From positions 124,001 through 188,000 of the forward strand of contig NZ_JALHMP010000007.1 in assembly GCF_022843985.1 (NCBI RefSeq): a DNA stretch of 64,000 nt, written 5' to 3'. This document shows, piece after piece, positions 16,995 to 26,276 of the stretch (position 1 is its first letter; every line of letters begins with the position of its first letter). The notes below the pieces were generated by a model. It was not told the origin of the DNA, made no database searches, and saw only the letters and a list, made by a program, of their open reading frames with translations. Source of the stretch: Phreatobacter sp. Its GTDB lineage: Bacteria > Pseudomonadota > Alphaproteobacteria > Rhizobiales > Phreatobacteraceae. The position numbers were made by a program, and so were the translations under genes.

Positions 16995-18632
16995 TCAGCG
17001 CGTGACATATCCCTCGGCCAAGTCGCGTGAGCGGGCTGCTTCCGCGCGTTCCGCCGGATCCCCCCAACCGCCTCCGCCGGATGTTTCAATGGTGAGCACG
17101 TCGCCGCGTTGCATCGCGATCCCCGAGACCTTCGAGGCGAGCGATACGCAGGTGCCGTCGACTCGCGTGATGGTGGTCCTGCTGAGGGAGCCGGGCTTTC
17201 CGCCAGCGAGCCCATAGGGCGGATGGCGGAACCGTTCGAAATTCGTGCTCAGCGAACCGTTGTCCGCATCGAGACGGAAGGCGCGCGTAAGACCGAGGCC
17301 ACCGCGGTGCTGTCCGTCCCCGCCGGAATCCGGAATGAGCCCGTAATGGGTGAAGGTCACGGGATAGCGGGCCTCCACCATCTCGATGGGGGCATTCGTA
17401 TTGTTGTGGAGGCCGCAGGAGAGGGCACTTGCGCCATCGCCGCCGGCGTGACCGCCCCAGCCGCCGACCTCGATGTCGAAATAGACCCGGCGTCGTCCGC
17501 TCGCTTCGACCGTCGCCAGGGCATAGACATAGGAGATCGCATAGTAGGCGGCCGGGATGCGCGCCGGGATGAGCTGCGCCAGCGCGCCGAAAACGGCCGT
17601 GGCGATCCGGTGATTAACGACCATGCGACCGGTGACCGGCGCCGGGAACTGCGCATCGACCACGCTGCCGGGTGGAACCCGCACAGTGATCGGTCTGTAA
17701 CATCCGGAATTGGCTGGAATTTCCGCGCCAAGTGCTGCCAGAACCGCATAATAGACGGCCGAGCAGGTCATCGCCCGGGTGTTGTTCACCGGCCCCTGCA
17801 CCTGCGGGCTCGACCCGTCGAAATTGATGACGATGCCGTCGCCTTGCCGCGCGATCTGGACCGACAGTCTGATCGGACCCTCGGTCTGTCCGTCATCATC
17901 GACGAGTTCCACGAAATGGGCGGTCTGGTCCGGCAAGGTCGCAATTGCGGCCCGCATCATGCGCTCGGAACCCTCGAGGATGGCCTGCATGGCCTGCATG
18001 AGGTCAGCGGTACCGTAGCGGTGGATGATCCGCTGCACGGCCGCGACGCCGATCCCCAGCGCGGCGATCTGGGCCTGCAGGTCTCCGCCGGTTTCATCGG
18101 GCTGGCGTACGTTGGCCAGCACCATCTTGAGGATGGCTTCGTTGACCACCCCGCGCTCGGCAAGCTTCAGGGGCGGAATGCGAATGCCTTCCTGGAAGAT
18201 TTCGCGGGCGCCGGCATAGTAGCTCCCGGCGGCGCCACCACCGACGTCAACATGGTGACAAAGCGTGCCGACGAAGCCGATCCGCGTCTCGCCAGCGAAA
18301 ACCGGCCGGAAGGTCATGATATCCGGCAAGTGCTGCCCACCGGAATAGGGGTCATTGGTGATGACGATGTCGCCGTCCTGCCAGCCGTCGAGCGGAAAAT
18401 GAGCGGAGAGCAGCGTCTCGAGACATGCGGACATCGAATTGAGATGGACCGGAATCCGGGCGGATTGAGCAATGTTCTGCCCCCTGGAGTCGAAGACGGC
18501 GGTCGAGTAGTCAAGGATTTCTCGGACGACCGTCGAGCGACTGGTTCGCCAGATGGTCAGGCTCATTTCCTCGGCAGCGGCGACAAGCGCATTGCGGATG
18601 ACCTCGACACGAACGGGACCGATGGTTTCCAT
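16995..18632 (-). CDS. hyuB: Hydantoinase B / oxoprolinase-family subunit
   Basis: The 545-residue protein belongs to the HyuB family, partner of HyuA in ATP-dependent opening of hydantoins, N-methylhydantoin or 5-oxoproline. Visible family marks are S-T-V-V-R-E-I-L-D-Y-S at the N-terminus, N-D-P-Y-S-G-G-Q-H-L-P-D, and the C-terminal S-G-G-G-G-W-G-D-P segment. I chose the ATG at 18632 because GGGAGA precedes it at good distance; an ATG at 18656 overlaps the hyuA stop as ATGA and would add eight residues. It is last in the operon. Confidence 0.88.
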   Translation of the reverse strand: METIGPVRVEVIRNALVAAAEEMSLTIWRTSRSTVVREILDYSTAVFDSRGQNIAQSARIPVHLNSMSACLETLLSAHFPLDGWQDGDIVITNDPYSGGQHLPDIMTFRPVFAGETRIGFVGTLCHHVDVGGGAAGSYYAGAREIFQEGIRIPPLKLAERGVVNEAILKMVLANVRQPDETGGDLQAQIAALGIGVAAVQRIIHRYGTADLMQAMQAILEGSERMMRAAIATLPDQTAHFVELVDDDGQTEGPIRLSVQIARQGDGIVINFDGSSPQVQGPVNNTRAMTCSAVYYAVLAALGAEIPANSGCYRPITVRVPPGSVVDAQFPAPVTGRMVVNHRIATAVFGALAQLIPARIPAAYYAISYVYALATVEASGRRRVYFDIEVGGWGGHAGGDGASALSCGLHNNTNAPIEMVEARYPVTFTHYGLIPDSGGDGQHRGGLGLTRAFRLDADNGSLSTNFERFRHPPYGLAGGKPGSLSRTTITRVDGTCVSLASKVSGIAMQRGDVLTIETSGGGGWGDPAERAEAARSRDLAEGYVTR

Positions 18633-18652
18633 GAAAGGCTCTCCCGGAACGA

Positions 18653-20692
18653 TCATGCGAGGCGCCGCGCGATCAAGGCGCCGCTGCTTCCAATAGCGGC
18701 ACTCCAACCGGGCGGAATGTAGGACGAGGTGTAGGTTTCCGACACGATGGCTGGGCCGCGGGCCACCTGGTCGGCCATCCCGCCTCGCTCGAAGACGGCG
18801 ACATCCTGAATCCGTCCGTCGACATGGACCGGCCTCATCCCAGGCGCCGTCCGTGCCGGGCGATCGGTGCCCTGCGGCGGGACGGGCTTCGGCAGTCTGC
18901 CGATCGCCGCAAGCCGAAGCGCGACCATTTCGACAGCGATTTGCGGTTCGTCATAGGAGAAGCGCTGATGATGCACGGCATGGAAACGGCGCGCGATTTC
19001 GGCCAGCGCCAGCGGCGAGAAGTCCGCACCCTCGACCGGTACCGGCAGGTCGAAAGCCTGACCAGCATAGCGCAGGTCGAGACTGAAGCGCAGCTCGCGT
19101 GCAGCCTCCGGCGTGCCATCCTCGGCAAACAGACGTTCGGCTTCCACCGTCATCCGGGCGGCATGGCGGGCAAGCTTTTCGCCGGCCCCTTCGAGCGGGC
19201 CGATATCGGTCGTCGTGAGATCGTGGGTGATGTCCGACCACAGGATGCCCCAGGCCGACAACGTCGAGGCGTGTTCAGGGAAAATGACCCGATTGACGCC
19301 CAGATCTTCCGCGACTTCGCAGGCGTGAACGCCTCCGGCGCCGCCGAAGGAGAGGAGGGCGAAATCATCGGGGTCGAGGCCTTTTTCGAAGAGTGACAGC
19401 CGGATCGCCGTCGACAGGTTGGAATTGATGACGGCAATGACGCCCGCCGCGATCTCCTCGACGGACAGGCCGAGTGCTTGCGCGAGGGGAGTGGCCGCCG
19501 TGACCGCCTTGTCGCGGTCGAGGGTCATGGCGCCCCCCATGAAGGCCTGTGCGTCCAGCCGGCCGAGAATGAGGTTGGCATCCGTCACGGTCAGCTCAAG
19601 ACCGCCCCGCCCGTAGCAGGCCGGCCCAGGCACGGCTCCTGCCGAATGAGGACCGATCCGCAGCCGCCCGCCGTTGTCGACCCAGGCGATCGAACCACCC
19701 CCGGCTCCGATGGTCCGCATCTCGACCATGGGCAAGCGGACCGGCAAGCCGTCGATCTCTCCCTCATTCACGGTTGCCACAGCCCCCTGATGGACGACCG
19801 AAATGTCGAAGGAGGTGCCGCCCATGTCGACGGCGATCAGGTTGGGTTCGTTGAGGGCGGCCGCCAGGCGCCGGGCGGCGGCGGCGCCGCCGCTCGGACC
19901 CGACAGGAGGAGGCGCGCCGGCTCCCGGGCCGCCTTGGCCAGCCCGCTGACGCCACCATTCGACTGGACCAGATAGATCTGCCGGGTCAGGCTCGCCTCG
20001 CGCAGCCGGCTTTCCAGGCTCGCCGCATAGACCGAGACGACCGGCATCAGCAGCGCGTTCAGCACGGTGGTCGACAGTCGCTCATATTCCCGGATTTCGA
20101 GACTGATGTCGGATGACAGGGAGATCGCCACGCCGGGAAGTTCCTCTGCCAGAATCGCGCCGGCGCGTCGTTCGTGCGCCGGGTTCGCGTAGGCATGGAG
20201 GAAACAGACGGCAACCGCGGAAGCTCCCGCCTGCCTGATGCGGACTGCCGCCGCGCGGACGCTTGCCTCGTCCAGTGCGGTTTCGACGCTGCCATCCGCC
20301 CGCATCCGTTCGATGACGCCGAATGCATGGCGCCGCGGGACCAGCGGCGGCGGCGGAGACAGCGTGATGGCATAGACATCGCGGCGGCCATGACGTCCGA
20401 TCGCCAGGACATCCTCGAAACCCGCGGTGGTCAGAACGGCGCCATCCGGCAGCTTGCGTTCGAGCACGGCGTTGGTGGCGATGGTCGTGCCATGCAGGAT
20501 CTGTTCAATATGGGCCGTGTCGAACCCGAACTTGCGTGAGGCCTGCCGGATGCCTTCGATCAGGCCGACCGAGGGATCGCGCGGGGTGCTCGGCGTCTTG
20601 AACTGATGCACGAGACCGGTCGCGCCATCGAGGACTTCGATGTCAGTGAACGTGCCGCCGATATCGACGGCTATGCGAACAGATGTGGTCAT
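18653..20692 (-). CDS. hyuA: Hydantoinase A / oxoprolinase-family subunit
   Basis: The 679-residue protein begins with the ASKHA-type ATP-binding motif V-D-I-G-G-T-F-T-D and has D-M-G-G-T-S-F-D (about residue 290) and F-G-G-A-G-G-V-H-A-C later, all typical of HyuA/acetone-carboxylase-beta relatives. It supplies the ATP-dependent half of the two-subunit amidohydrolase with HyuB. A GTG at 20701 is a possible alternative start. It lies 46 bases after a permease gene, so transport and ring opening are linked. Confidence 0.88.
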   Translation of the reverse strand: MTTSVRIAVDIGGTFTDIEVLDGATGLVHQFKTPSTPRDPSVGLIEGIRQASRKFGFDTAHIEQILHGTTIATNAVLERKLPDGAVLTTAGFEDVLAIGRHGRRDVYAITLSPPPPLVPRRHAFGVIERMRADGSVETALDEASVRAAAVRIRQAGASAVAVCFLHAYANPAHERRAGAILAEELPGVAISLSSDISLEIREYERLSTTVLNALLMPVVSVYAASLESRLREASLTRQIYLVQSNGGVSGLAKAAREPARLLLSGPSGGAAAARRLAAALNEPNLIAVDMGGTSFDISVVHQGAVATVNEGEIDGLPVRLPMVEMRTIGAGGGSIAWVDNGGRLRIGPHSAGAVPGPACYGRGGLELTVTDANLILGRLDAQAFMGGAMTLDRDKAVTAATPLAQALGLSVEEIAAGVIAVINSNLSTAIRLSLFEKGLDPDDFALLSFGGAGGVHACEVAEDLGVNRVIFPEHASTLSAWGILWSDITHDLTTTDIGPLEGAGEKLARHAARMTVEAERLFAEDGTPEAARELRFSLDLRYAGQAFDLPVPVEGADFSPLALAEIARRFHAVHHQRFSYDEPQIAVEMVALRLAAIGRLPKPVPPQGTDRPARTAPGMRPVHVDGRIQDVAVFERGGMADQVARGPAIVSETYTSSYIPPGWSAAIGSSGALIARRLA

Positions 20693-20738
20693 TGAACCCA
20701 CTCATTTCGGGCACGACAGGCGTGGTGGCTTTTCGGAC

Positions 20739-21533
20739 CTATCGGACGAAGGTTCTGGCAAGCCCGAGCGAACGATCGACGACGATCACGATCAGGAGCG
20801 TGAACAGGACGAGCAGCACCGATATCGCCGCGACAAGCGGATCGGCGCGCGACTCGACGTGGTGATACATCTCGACCGGCAGCGTCGACAGGCGCGGCCC
20901 GGACATGAACAGCGACAACACCACCTCGTCGAACGATACGAGGAACGACAGGGCACCGGCGGCGACGAGGCCGGGGATGATCAGCGGCAGCGTCACCCGG
21001 CGAAACACGGTCAGGGGCGTCGCGCCGAGGGTAGCTGCGGCCTCCTCAACGGCAACCGGCACCGTTGCCAGCGCGGTTGAGATGATCCTAAGGGCATAGG
21101 GCAGGGTCACCACCAGGTGGGCAAGGAACAGGCCCTGGGGGGTCGCGAGCAGGCCGGCCCGCGCCGCGACGATGAGCATGGCCAACGCCAGCACGATGGT
21201 CGGCAGGAGTAATGGCGCCGTCAGCACGCTCATCAGCGTCGCAGCACCGGGGGGCGCCAGCCGTACCAGCGCATAGGCCGCCGGCACAGCGATAACCAGG
21301 TTCACAGCCGTGACGGCGCCGGCGAGCTGGAGGCTGAAGAAGAAGGCATCGATCATCTTCGGGTGCTGGCCGATCGACGCATACCAGCGCAGGCTCCAGC
21401 TGCTCGGCGGGAACGACATGAACACGTCGCCGGAGAACGACAGGGGAATGACGATCAGGACCGGCGCGAGCAGAAACAGGAACGACGCGCTCGCCAGCCA
21501 GATCAGGACACGGGATATCGGGCGTTCATCCAC
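20739..21533 (-). CDS. ABC transporter permease (PotC-like)
   Basis: The 264-residue membrane protein has six predicted spans and the EAA loop E-E-A-A-A-T-L-G-A-T-P-L-T-V-F-R-R-V-T-L-P, which contacts the ATPase. It resembles the second permease of polyamine/opine/Fe-type importers (PotC). It forms an inner-membrane channel with the neighbouring permease, 6 bases upstream. Confidence 0.9.
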   Translation of the reverse strand: MDERPISRVLIWLASASFLFLLAPVLIVIPLSFSGDVFMSFPPSSWSLRWYASIGQHPKMIDAFFFSLQLAGAVTAVNLVIAVPAAYALVRLAPPGAATLMSVLTAPLLLPTIVLALAMLIVAARAGLLATPQGLFLAHLVVTLPYALRIISTALATVPVAVEEAAATLGATPLTVFRRVTLPLIIPGLVAAGALSFLVSFDEVVLSLFMSGPRLSTLPVEMYHHVESRADPLVAAISVLLVLFTLLIVIVVDRSLGLARTFVR

Positions 21534-21539
21534 GGCAGC

Positions 21540-22418
21540 TCACCCGATCTGACGGAGAATGCGGGTGTACACGGCCAGGGCGAGGCCGAACACCACCAGT
21601 ACGATGATCGACAAGGTCGCTGCGAGCGGCCAGTCGAGTGTGACGATCGCCTGATCATAGACCTCGGTCGCCAGGAGAAAAACGCGGCCCCCTCCCAGAA
21701 GCTTCGGTGTGATGAAGGAGGAAATCGCCAGGACGAAGGTCAGGAGCGAGCCGAGGGCCACACCTGGAAGCGACAGGGGCAGCACGACCCGCCAGAACAC
21801 GCGGTAGGGCGGGGCGCCGAGCGTCGCGGCCGCTTCTTCCACCCGCGGATCGAGGCGGCCGAAGCCGGCCAGCAGGGCAAGGATCATATAGGGCATGAGG
21901 ATCTCGGTCAGACCGATGATCACGCCGTTCTGGTTGAACATCAGCCGCAGCGGCTCCTGCGCCCCCAGTGCGGCGAGCGCCGAATTCACCAGTCCTCGGT
22001 CGGACAGGATGGCGATCCATCCGTAAGTGCGCACGACCGACGACAACAGCAGCGGCGAGATTACCAAAACCAGCAGAATGCTTTTCCAGGCCCCGCTCAT
22101 CCGGTGGAGGCACAGTGCGATCGGATAGGAGACGATCAGGGTCAGGATGGTGACAATCAGGCTGGTTCTGACCGTGTTGGCCAGAAGCTCCCAGTAAAAG
22201 GGGTCCGTGGCCACCGTCGTCCATTTGGCGATCGACCATCCGCCGGTCATCGCGCCGCTCGAACGGATTTCGGAGACGGAGATGACCGCGAGGTTGGCGA
22301 CCGGCAGCATGAAGCCGATCGCATTGATCAGGAGGATCGGCACCAGCAAGGTCGTAGCGGCGAAGGTCGTGCCGCGCCGGCTTTGATCAGGGCCCTGGGC
22401 GGTTGCCGCCGCGCTCAT
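21540..22418 (-). CDS. ABC transporter permease (PotB-like)
   Basis: The 292-residue permease has about six spans and the EAA loop E-E-A-A-A-T-L-G-A-P-P-Y-R-V-F-W-R-V-V-L-P. It is the PotB-like partner of the next permease. It overlaps the ATPase gene by 4 bases, so the products are made together. Confidence 0.9.
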   Translation of the reverse strand: MSAAATAQGPDQSRRGTTFAATTLLVPILLINAIGFMLPVANLAVISVSEIRSSGAMTGGWSIAKWTTVATDPFYWELLANTVRTSLIVTILTLIVSYPIALCLHRMSGAWKSILLVLVISPLLLSSVVRTYGWIAILSDRGLVNSALAALGAQEPLRLMFNQNGVIIGLTEILMPYMILALLAGFGRLDPRVEEAAATLGAPPYRVFWRVVLPLSLPGVALGSLLTFVLAISSFITPKLLGGGRVFLLATEVYDQAIVTLDWPLAATLSIIVLVVFGLALAVYTRILRQIG

Positions 22419-23530
22419 GGGGCGGCCTCGAACACCAGGGTGTTGGCGACCGACCAGGACAATGTCACGGCCGTGCCGACGCCGACGATCGCTCCGGTCG
22501 CATCTGTCGACTGCTCGACATTGAAGACGGTATCGCCTGCCTGGACGTCATACTGCACGACATTGCCGGCATAGGTCGTCCGGATGATGGTTCCTGCCGC
22601 ATGGTTGTCGTCGGCGCGCCTGTCGCCGGCACCATCGAGATGGATTCGATGCGGACGGATCATGACTTCGACGGGGCCGGTCACAGGGCGCGCGCAGCGC
22701 ATCGTGACACCCCCGACATGCACGACGTCGCCTGCCCCGGTTCCGGGGAACCGGTTGGTCCGTCCGACGAACGCCGCGACAAAGGCGGTGCGCGGCCGCT
22801 CGTAAAGATCTTCGGGCGTCCCGGTCTGCTCGATACGCCCCTTGTTCATGACGACCACCCGGTCCGCCATGGTCAGGGCCTCGTCCTGGTCGTGGGTCAC
22901 GAACAGCGCCGTCGTGCCGAGCCGCCGCTGGATGTCCCGGATCTCATTGCGCATTTCCTCGCGCAGCTTCGCGTCGAGGTTCGATAGAGGTTCGTCGAGC
23001 AAGAGGATCAAGGGACGAATGACCAGCGCCCTTGCCAGGGCGACGCGCTGTTGCTGGCCACCCGACAACTGACCCGGCCGACGGTCCTCGTAGCCGGTCA
23101 GCCGGACCAGCTGGAGCGCTTCAGCCACCCGCGCGCGGATATCGGCCTTGGCCATCCCGCGCATCTCCAGCCCGAAGGCGACGTTGGCGGCGACACTCAT
23201 GTGCGGAAACAGGGCATAGCTCTGGAACACCAGCCCCATGTCCCGTTGGTAGGGGGGCACGTTGGTCAGATCGCGCCCGGCGACGACGATCTGACCGGCC
23301 GTCGTCGGCACCAGCCCGGCGATCATCCGCAGCGTCGTTGTCTTGCCACAGCCCGAGGGGCCGAGCATGGCAAGAAACTCGCCCTTCCGCACATCGAGGT
23401 CGACGGCGTCAACGGCGGCAGTATCGCCGTAACGCTTGGTCAGTGCCTGGAGCGACAGGAAGCGGTCGGGTGCCGCCGCTTCGTCCCCATTCTGTATCGT
23501 CACGAGATTTCCAAGATCCTTTACGGGCAT
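22415..23530 (-). CDS. ABC transporter ATPase (PotA-like)
   Basis: The 371-residue ATPase has Walker A G-P-S-G-C-G-K-T-T, Q-loop, signature L-S-G-G-Q-Q-Q-R-V-A-L-A-R-A, Walker B L-I-L-L-L-D-E-P, and a C-terminal TOBE-like regulatory domain (about residues 290-371). This domain order is that of polyamine and related importers. It powers the two permeases downstream. Confidence 0.93.
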   Translation of the reverse strand: MPVKDLGNLVTIQNGDEAAAPDRFLSLQALTKRYGDTAAVDAVDLDVRKGEFLAMLGPSGCGKTTTLRMIAGLVPTTAGQIVVAGRDLTNVPPYQRDMGLVFQSYALFPHMSVAANVAFGLEMRGMAKADIRARVAEALQLVRLTGYEDRRPGQLSGGQQQRVALARALVIRPLILLLDEPLSNLDAKLREEMRNEIRDIQRRLGTTALFVTHDQDEALTMADRVVVMNKGRIEQTGTPEDLYERPRTAFVAAFVGRTNRFPGTGAGDVVHVGGVTMRCARPVTGPVEVMIRPHRIHLDGAGDRRADDNHAAGTIIRTTYAGNVVQYDVQAGDTVFNVEQSTDATGAIVGVGTAVTLSWSVANTLVFEAAP

Positions 23531-23542
23531 GCTGGGCGAGGA

Positions 23543-24595
23543 TCAGCGCGAGAGCGGGATCACCCGCCTGCGCCACTGGTCCATGATCTGGTCGCGCACA
23601 CCTGCGACCGCGATCCAATCGACGGGAACGACGCGGTCGAGGAATTTGACGGCCGTCCGGTCGATCGCGCTCGGCGCAATCTCCGCCTTGGCATTGGTCG
23701 GCGCGTAGAACATCGATTCGGTGAAGGCCTTCTGTGCCGGTGCGGACAGGGCATAGGAGATGAACCGCTGTGCAGCCTGTGCCTGCGGGGCTCCCTGGAC
23801 CTGGTTGATCACGTTGATCTGGAAGACGGTTCCCTCTTTCGGGATCAGCGCGGCGAGCTTGCCGTTCGACGTGTCGGCATTGACCTGGGCGCGGGCATTC
23901 CAGCCGATGCCGATCGCTGCCTGGCCGTTGATGATCGGCGCATAGACATCCGGGCGCGGTTCCCAGGTCTGCACATTGGGGGCGATCGGCGCCATGGCTT
24001 CGATGCCCTTGGCGAAACGCCCTTCCACGCCCGGGCCGCCATTGAGCTTGTCGAGGATCATGACCAGCGACATGCCCTGAATGTCGGGAAGACCGGGGAT
24101 CGCCACACGGCCACGCATGGCCGCGGTCGCCATGTCGAGGAGCGAGGTCGGCGGCGGCTTCACGGCGTCGGTGTTGTAGATCATGACGAGATTATCAAAT
24201 GTCACGGCAACGCCGCCGACATTCGGAAACCGGGCATTGGGATAGAGCTCGTTGATCTCCGGGATCGCCGTGGCGTCAAGACGGGAGAAAATGCCCTCGT
24301 CCGTGCCGACCTTGGCCACCGTGACGTCGAGGATGACCACATCGACCTGCGGCGCCGCGCGCTGGGCGCGCAACTGGCCGATCATGGCCGCCGAGTTCGG
24401 CAGCGGCGAATAGTTGACCCGGATGCCCGGATTGGCCCGCATGAAAGGCTCGACGACCGCCGCGGTGTAGCGATCCTGGAACAGGCCCGTATAGGCCATG
24501 ACGTTGATGGTGACCGGCTGTTGTGCCGATGCCCGGTTGATCCAAGGGGCAACGATCAGCGATGTCGTGGCGGCGACGAATGTTCTGCGTTTCAT
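23543..24595 (-). CDS. ABC transporter substrate-binding protein (polyamine/opine type)
   Basis: The 350-residue protein starts with a short signal sequence holding twin Arg (M-K-R-R-T-F-V) and a likely cut after R-A-S-A (residue 24). The mature part is a type-II periplasmic binding fold with the Y-N-T-D segment common in PotD/spermidine-like proteins. It delivers the substrate to the permeases next door. The operon context (HyuAB, amidase) suggests a cyclic amide or ureide rather than a polyamine; this is inference. Confidence 0.88.
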   Translation of the reverse strand: MKRRTFVAATTSLIVAPWINRASAQQPVTINVMAYTGLFQDRYTAAVVEPFMRANPGIRVNYSPLPNSAAMIGQLRAQRAAPQVDVVILDVTVAKVGTDEGIFSRLDATAIPEINELYPNARFPNVGGVAVTFDNLVMIYNTDAVKPPPTSLLDMATAAMRGRVAIPGLPDIQGMSLVMILDKLNGGPGVEGRFAKGIEAMAPIAPNVQTWEPRPDVYAPIINGQAAIGIGWNARAQVNADTSNGKLAALIPKEGTVFQINVINQVQGAPQAQAAQRFISYALSAPAQKAFTESMFYAPTNAKAEIAPSAIDRTAVKFLDRVVPVDWIAVAGVRDQIMDQWRRRVIPLSR

Positions 24596-24655
24596 GTTCA
24601 GTCCCCTCGTGCGATGATCGGGTGATGACCCCGGGTGAAGTGGCGTTCGGCTGAA

Positions 24656-25321
24656 TCAGGGTGCGAGTTTCGCTTCGACCATGGCTCGTGCGCCGGAAAT
24701 ATCGGGAAGCTTTTCGCCCTTCCGCAACCTCTCAAGCAGAACCAGTTCATTCTTCTGCATGGCGATCGCCTTTTCGGCGATGGCCCGTGCCTGCAGGGGA
24801 TCGAGCACGATCACCCCGCTCTCGTCGCAGAGGATCGCATCACCGGGGTTGACCACCTGACCGCCGACACTGATCGGCACATTGACCGCCCCCTCCGACC
24901 CCAGAAGCTTCGTGGTGATCGCAGACGGTCCGCGGCACCACATCGGCATGTCGACACGCGTGAACTCGGAAAAATCGGTTGCCGGCCCGTCGACCACGCC
25001 GGCCTTGACGCCCGCCATCTTCATGCAATTGGTGATCACGCCACCCCAGCACGCATGACGATCATCTCCACAGCGGTCGACGAGGACGATGTCACCGGGG
25101 CGAACATGGGCCGTCAGCCAATGGAGCAGCGCCGAGTCCGCATGCGGAATTCGGATGGTGACAGCCGTTCCGGCAACACGCTTGTTCGGCAGCACCGCCC
25201 GAATCTGGCGGTCGACGAAGCCGGAGTGAAGCACGTGGCCGACCGTTGCCGTCTCGACCTGCTCCAGCAGGGTGACGAGATCGTCCGGAATCTGGTCCGG
25301 CATCGGTTTGATCACGAACAT
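24656..25321 (-). CDS. RraA/HMG-aldolase-like family protein
   Basis: The 221-residue product fits the RraA-like fold (also annotated as dimethylmenaquinone methyltransferase or 4-hydroxy-4-methyl-2-oxoglutarate/4-carboxy-4-hydroxy-2-oxoadipate aldolase). Marks are A-T-V-G-H-V near the start, a G-D-I-V-L-V-D segment, G-V-V-D-G-P-A-T-D and V-N-P-G-D-A-I-L-C-D. The start at 25321 matches family N-termini; upstream in-frame sequence does not look coding. Its place between the amidase and the transporter implies a metabolic, not RNase-regulating, role. Confidence 0.75.
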   Translation of the reverse strand: MFVIKPMPDQIPDDLVTLLEQVETATVGHVLHSGFVDRQIRAVLPNKRVAGTAVTIRIPHADSALLHWLTAHVRPGDIVLVDRCGDDRHACWGGVITNCMKMAGVKAGVVDGPATDFSEFTRVDMPMWCRGPSAITTKLLGSEGAVNVPISVGGQVVNPGDAILCDESGVIVLDPLQARAIAEKAIAMQKNELVLLERLRKGEKLPDISGARAMVEAKLAP

Positions 25322-25364
25322 GAAGGCCAGCCCTGTGTCGGTGCGGGTTGCGGAAGTCGCGGAT

Positions 25365-26171
25365 TCAGAGCGGCAGCACGTGGTGGTGGGCGACCGGCAG
25401 ATTGGCGCGGATCGAATCCTGACGGTCGAAGTCGAGTACGGCTGTCGTCGCGCCGACCTGGTCGGGAACCATCGCGGTGACATGGCCCCAGGGGTCGATG
25501 ATCATGGAATGACCGTAGCAGGCCTTCTTGCCATCAGCGTGGTTGAAGATCTGGGCCGAGGCGATGATCCAGCACTGCGTCTCGATGGCACGGGCGCGCA
25601 GCAGCACTTCCCAATGGTCCTTGCCGGTCATCAAGGTGAAGGCAGCCGGCAGCACAATCACCTTGGCACCCTTGTCCCGTAGGGCGCGGAAGAGCTCGGC
25701 GAAGCGCAGATCGTAGCAGATCGTGCAGCCCACCGTGACATCGTCCGCGTCATAGGTAACGATCTTGTCGCCCCGGCCGACCATGTCCGACTCCCGGTAT
25801 CGGGCGCCGCCGGGGACGTCGACATCAAAGAGATGGATCTTGCGATAGCGCGCCTTCTCCTCGCCGTCAGGGCCGAAGACCAGCGAGGTGTTGTAGAACT
25901 GGTTGCCGTCCTGCTCGACGATCGAGCCGGCATGCAAGGTCACCTTGTGCTTGGCCGCCAGCGCTTTCATCGCCGCATAAGCATCGCCATGCGGCGGCGT
26001 CTCGGCGCTCGCCCGCGCACTGTCGGGGCTCGATCCCAAATAGGCGAAGTACTCCGGCAGCACGATGAGCCGCGCGCCGTCTTCGGCGCATTTTGCCACC
26101 AAACTGGATGCCACGGCGATATTTTCCGCCTTGTCATCCTGCGAATTCATCTGAACGACGCCAACTTTCAT
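25365..26171 (-). CDS. Carbon-nitrogen hydrolase (nitrilase superfamily amidase)
   Basis: The 268-residue protein has the nitrilase-superfamily triad: Glu40 in V-L-P-E-Y-F, Lys111 in R-K-I-H-L-F, and Cys152 in T-I-C-Y-D-L-R-F. The family hydrolyses amides, nitriles or N-carbamoyl groups. First gene of the unit with RraA-like, ABC transporter and HyuAB genes. HyuAB open cyclic ureides to N-carbamoyl compounds, so this enzyme could remove the carbamoyl group next. An omega-amidase role is the main alternative. Confidence 0.85.
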   Translation of the reverse strand: MKVGVVQMNSQDDKAENIAVASSLVAKCAEDGARLIVLPEYFAYLGSSPDSARASAETPPHGDAYAAMKALAAKHKVTLHAGSIVEQDGNQFYNTSLVFGPDGEEKARYRKIHLFDVDVPGGARYRESDMVGRGDKIVTYDADDVTVGCTICYDLRFAELFRALRDKGAKVIVLPAAFTLMTGKDHWEVLLRARAIETQCWIIASAQIFNHADGKKACYGHSMIIDPWGHVTAMVPDQVGATTAVLDFDRQDSIRANLPVAHHHVLPL

Positions 26172-26276
26172 GGCCGATCCCCCGGGTGCGTCATGAAGCT
26201 AACCATGGGGTCCGAGGGTCGGCAACACTGAAAAACTTGTCCGGAGCTACAAGAAAAATCGATAGCTGCCCAAGCG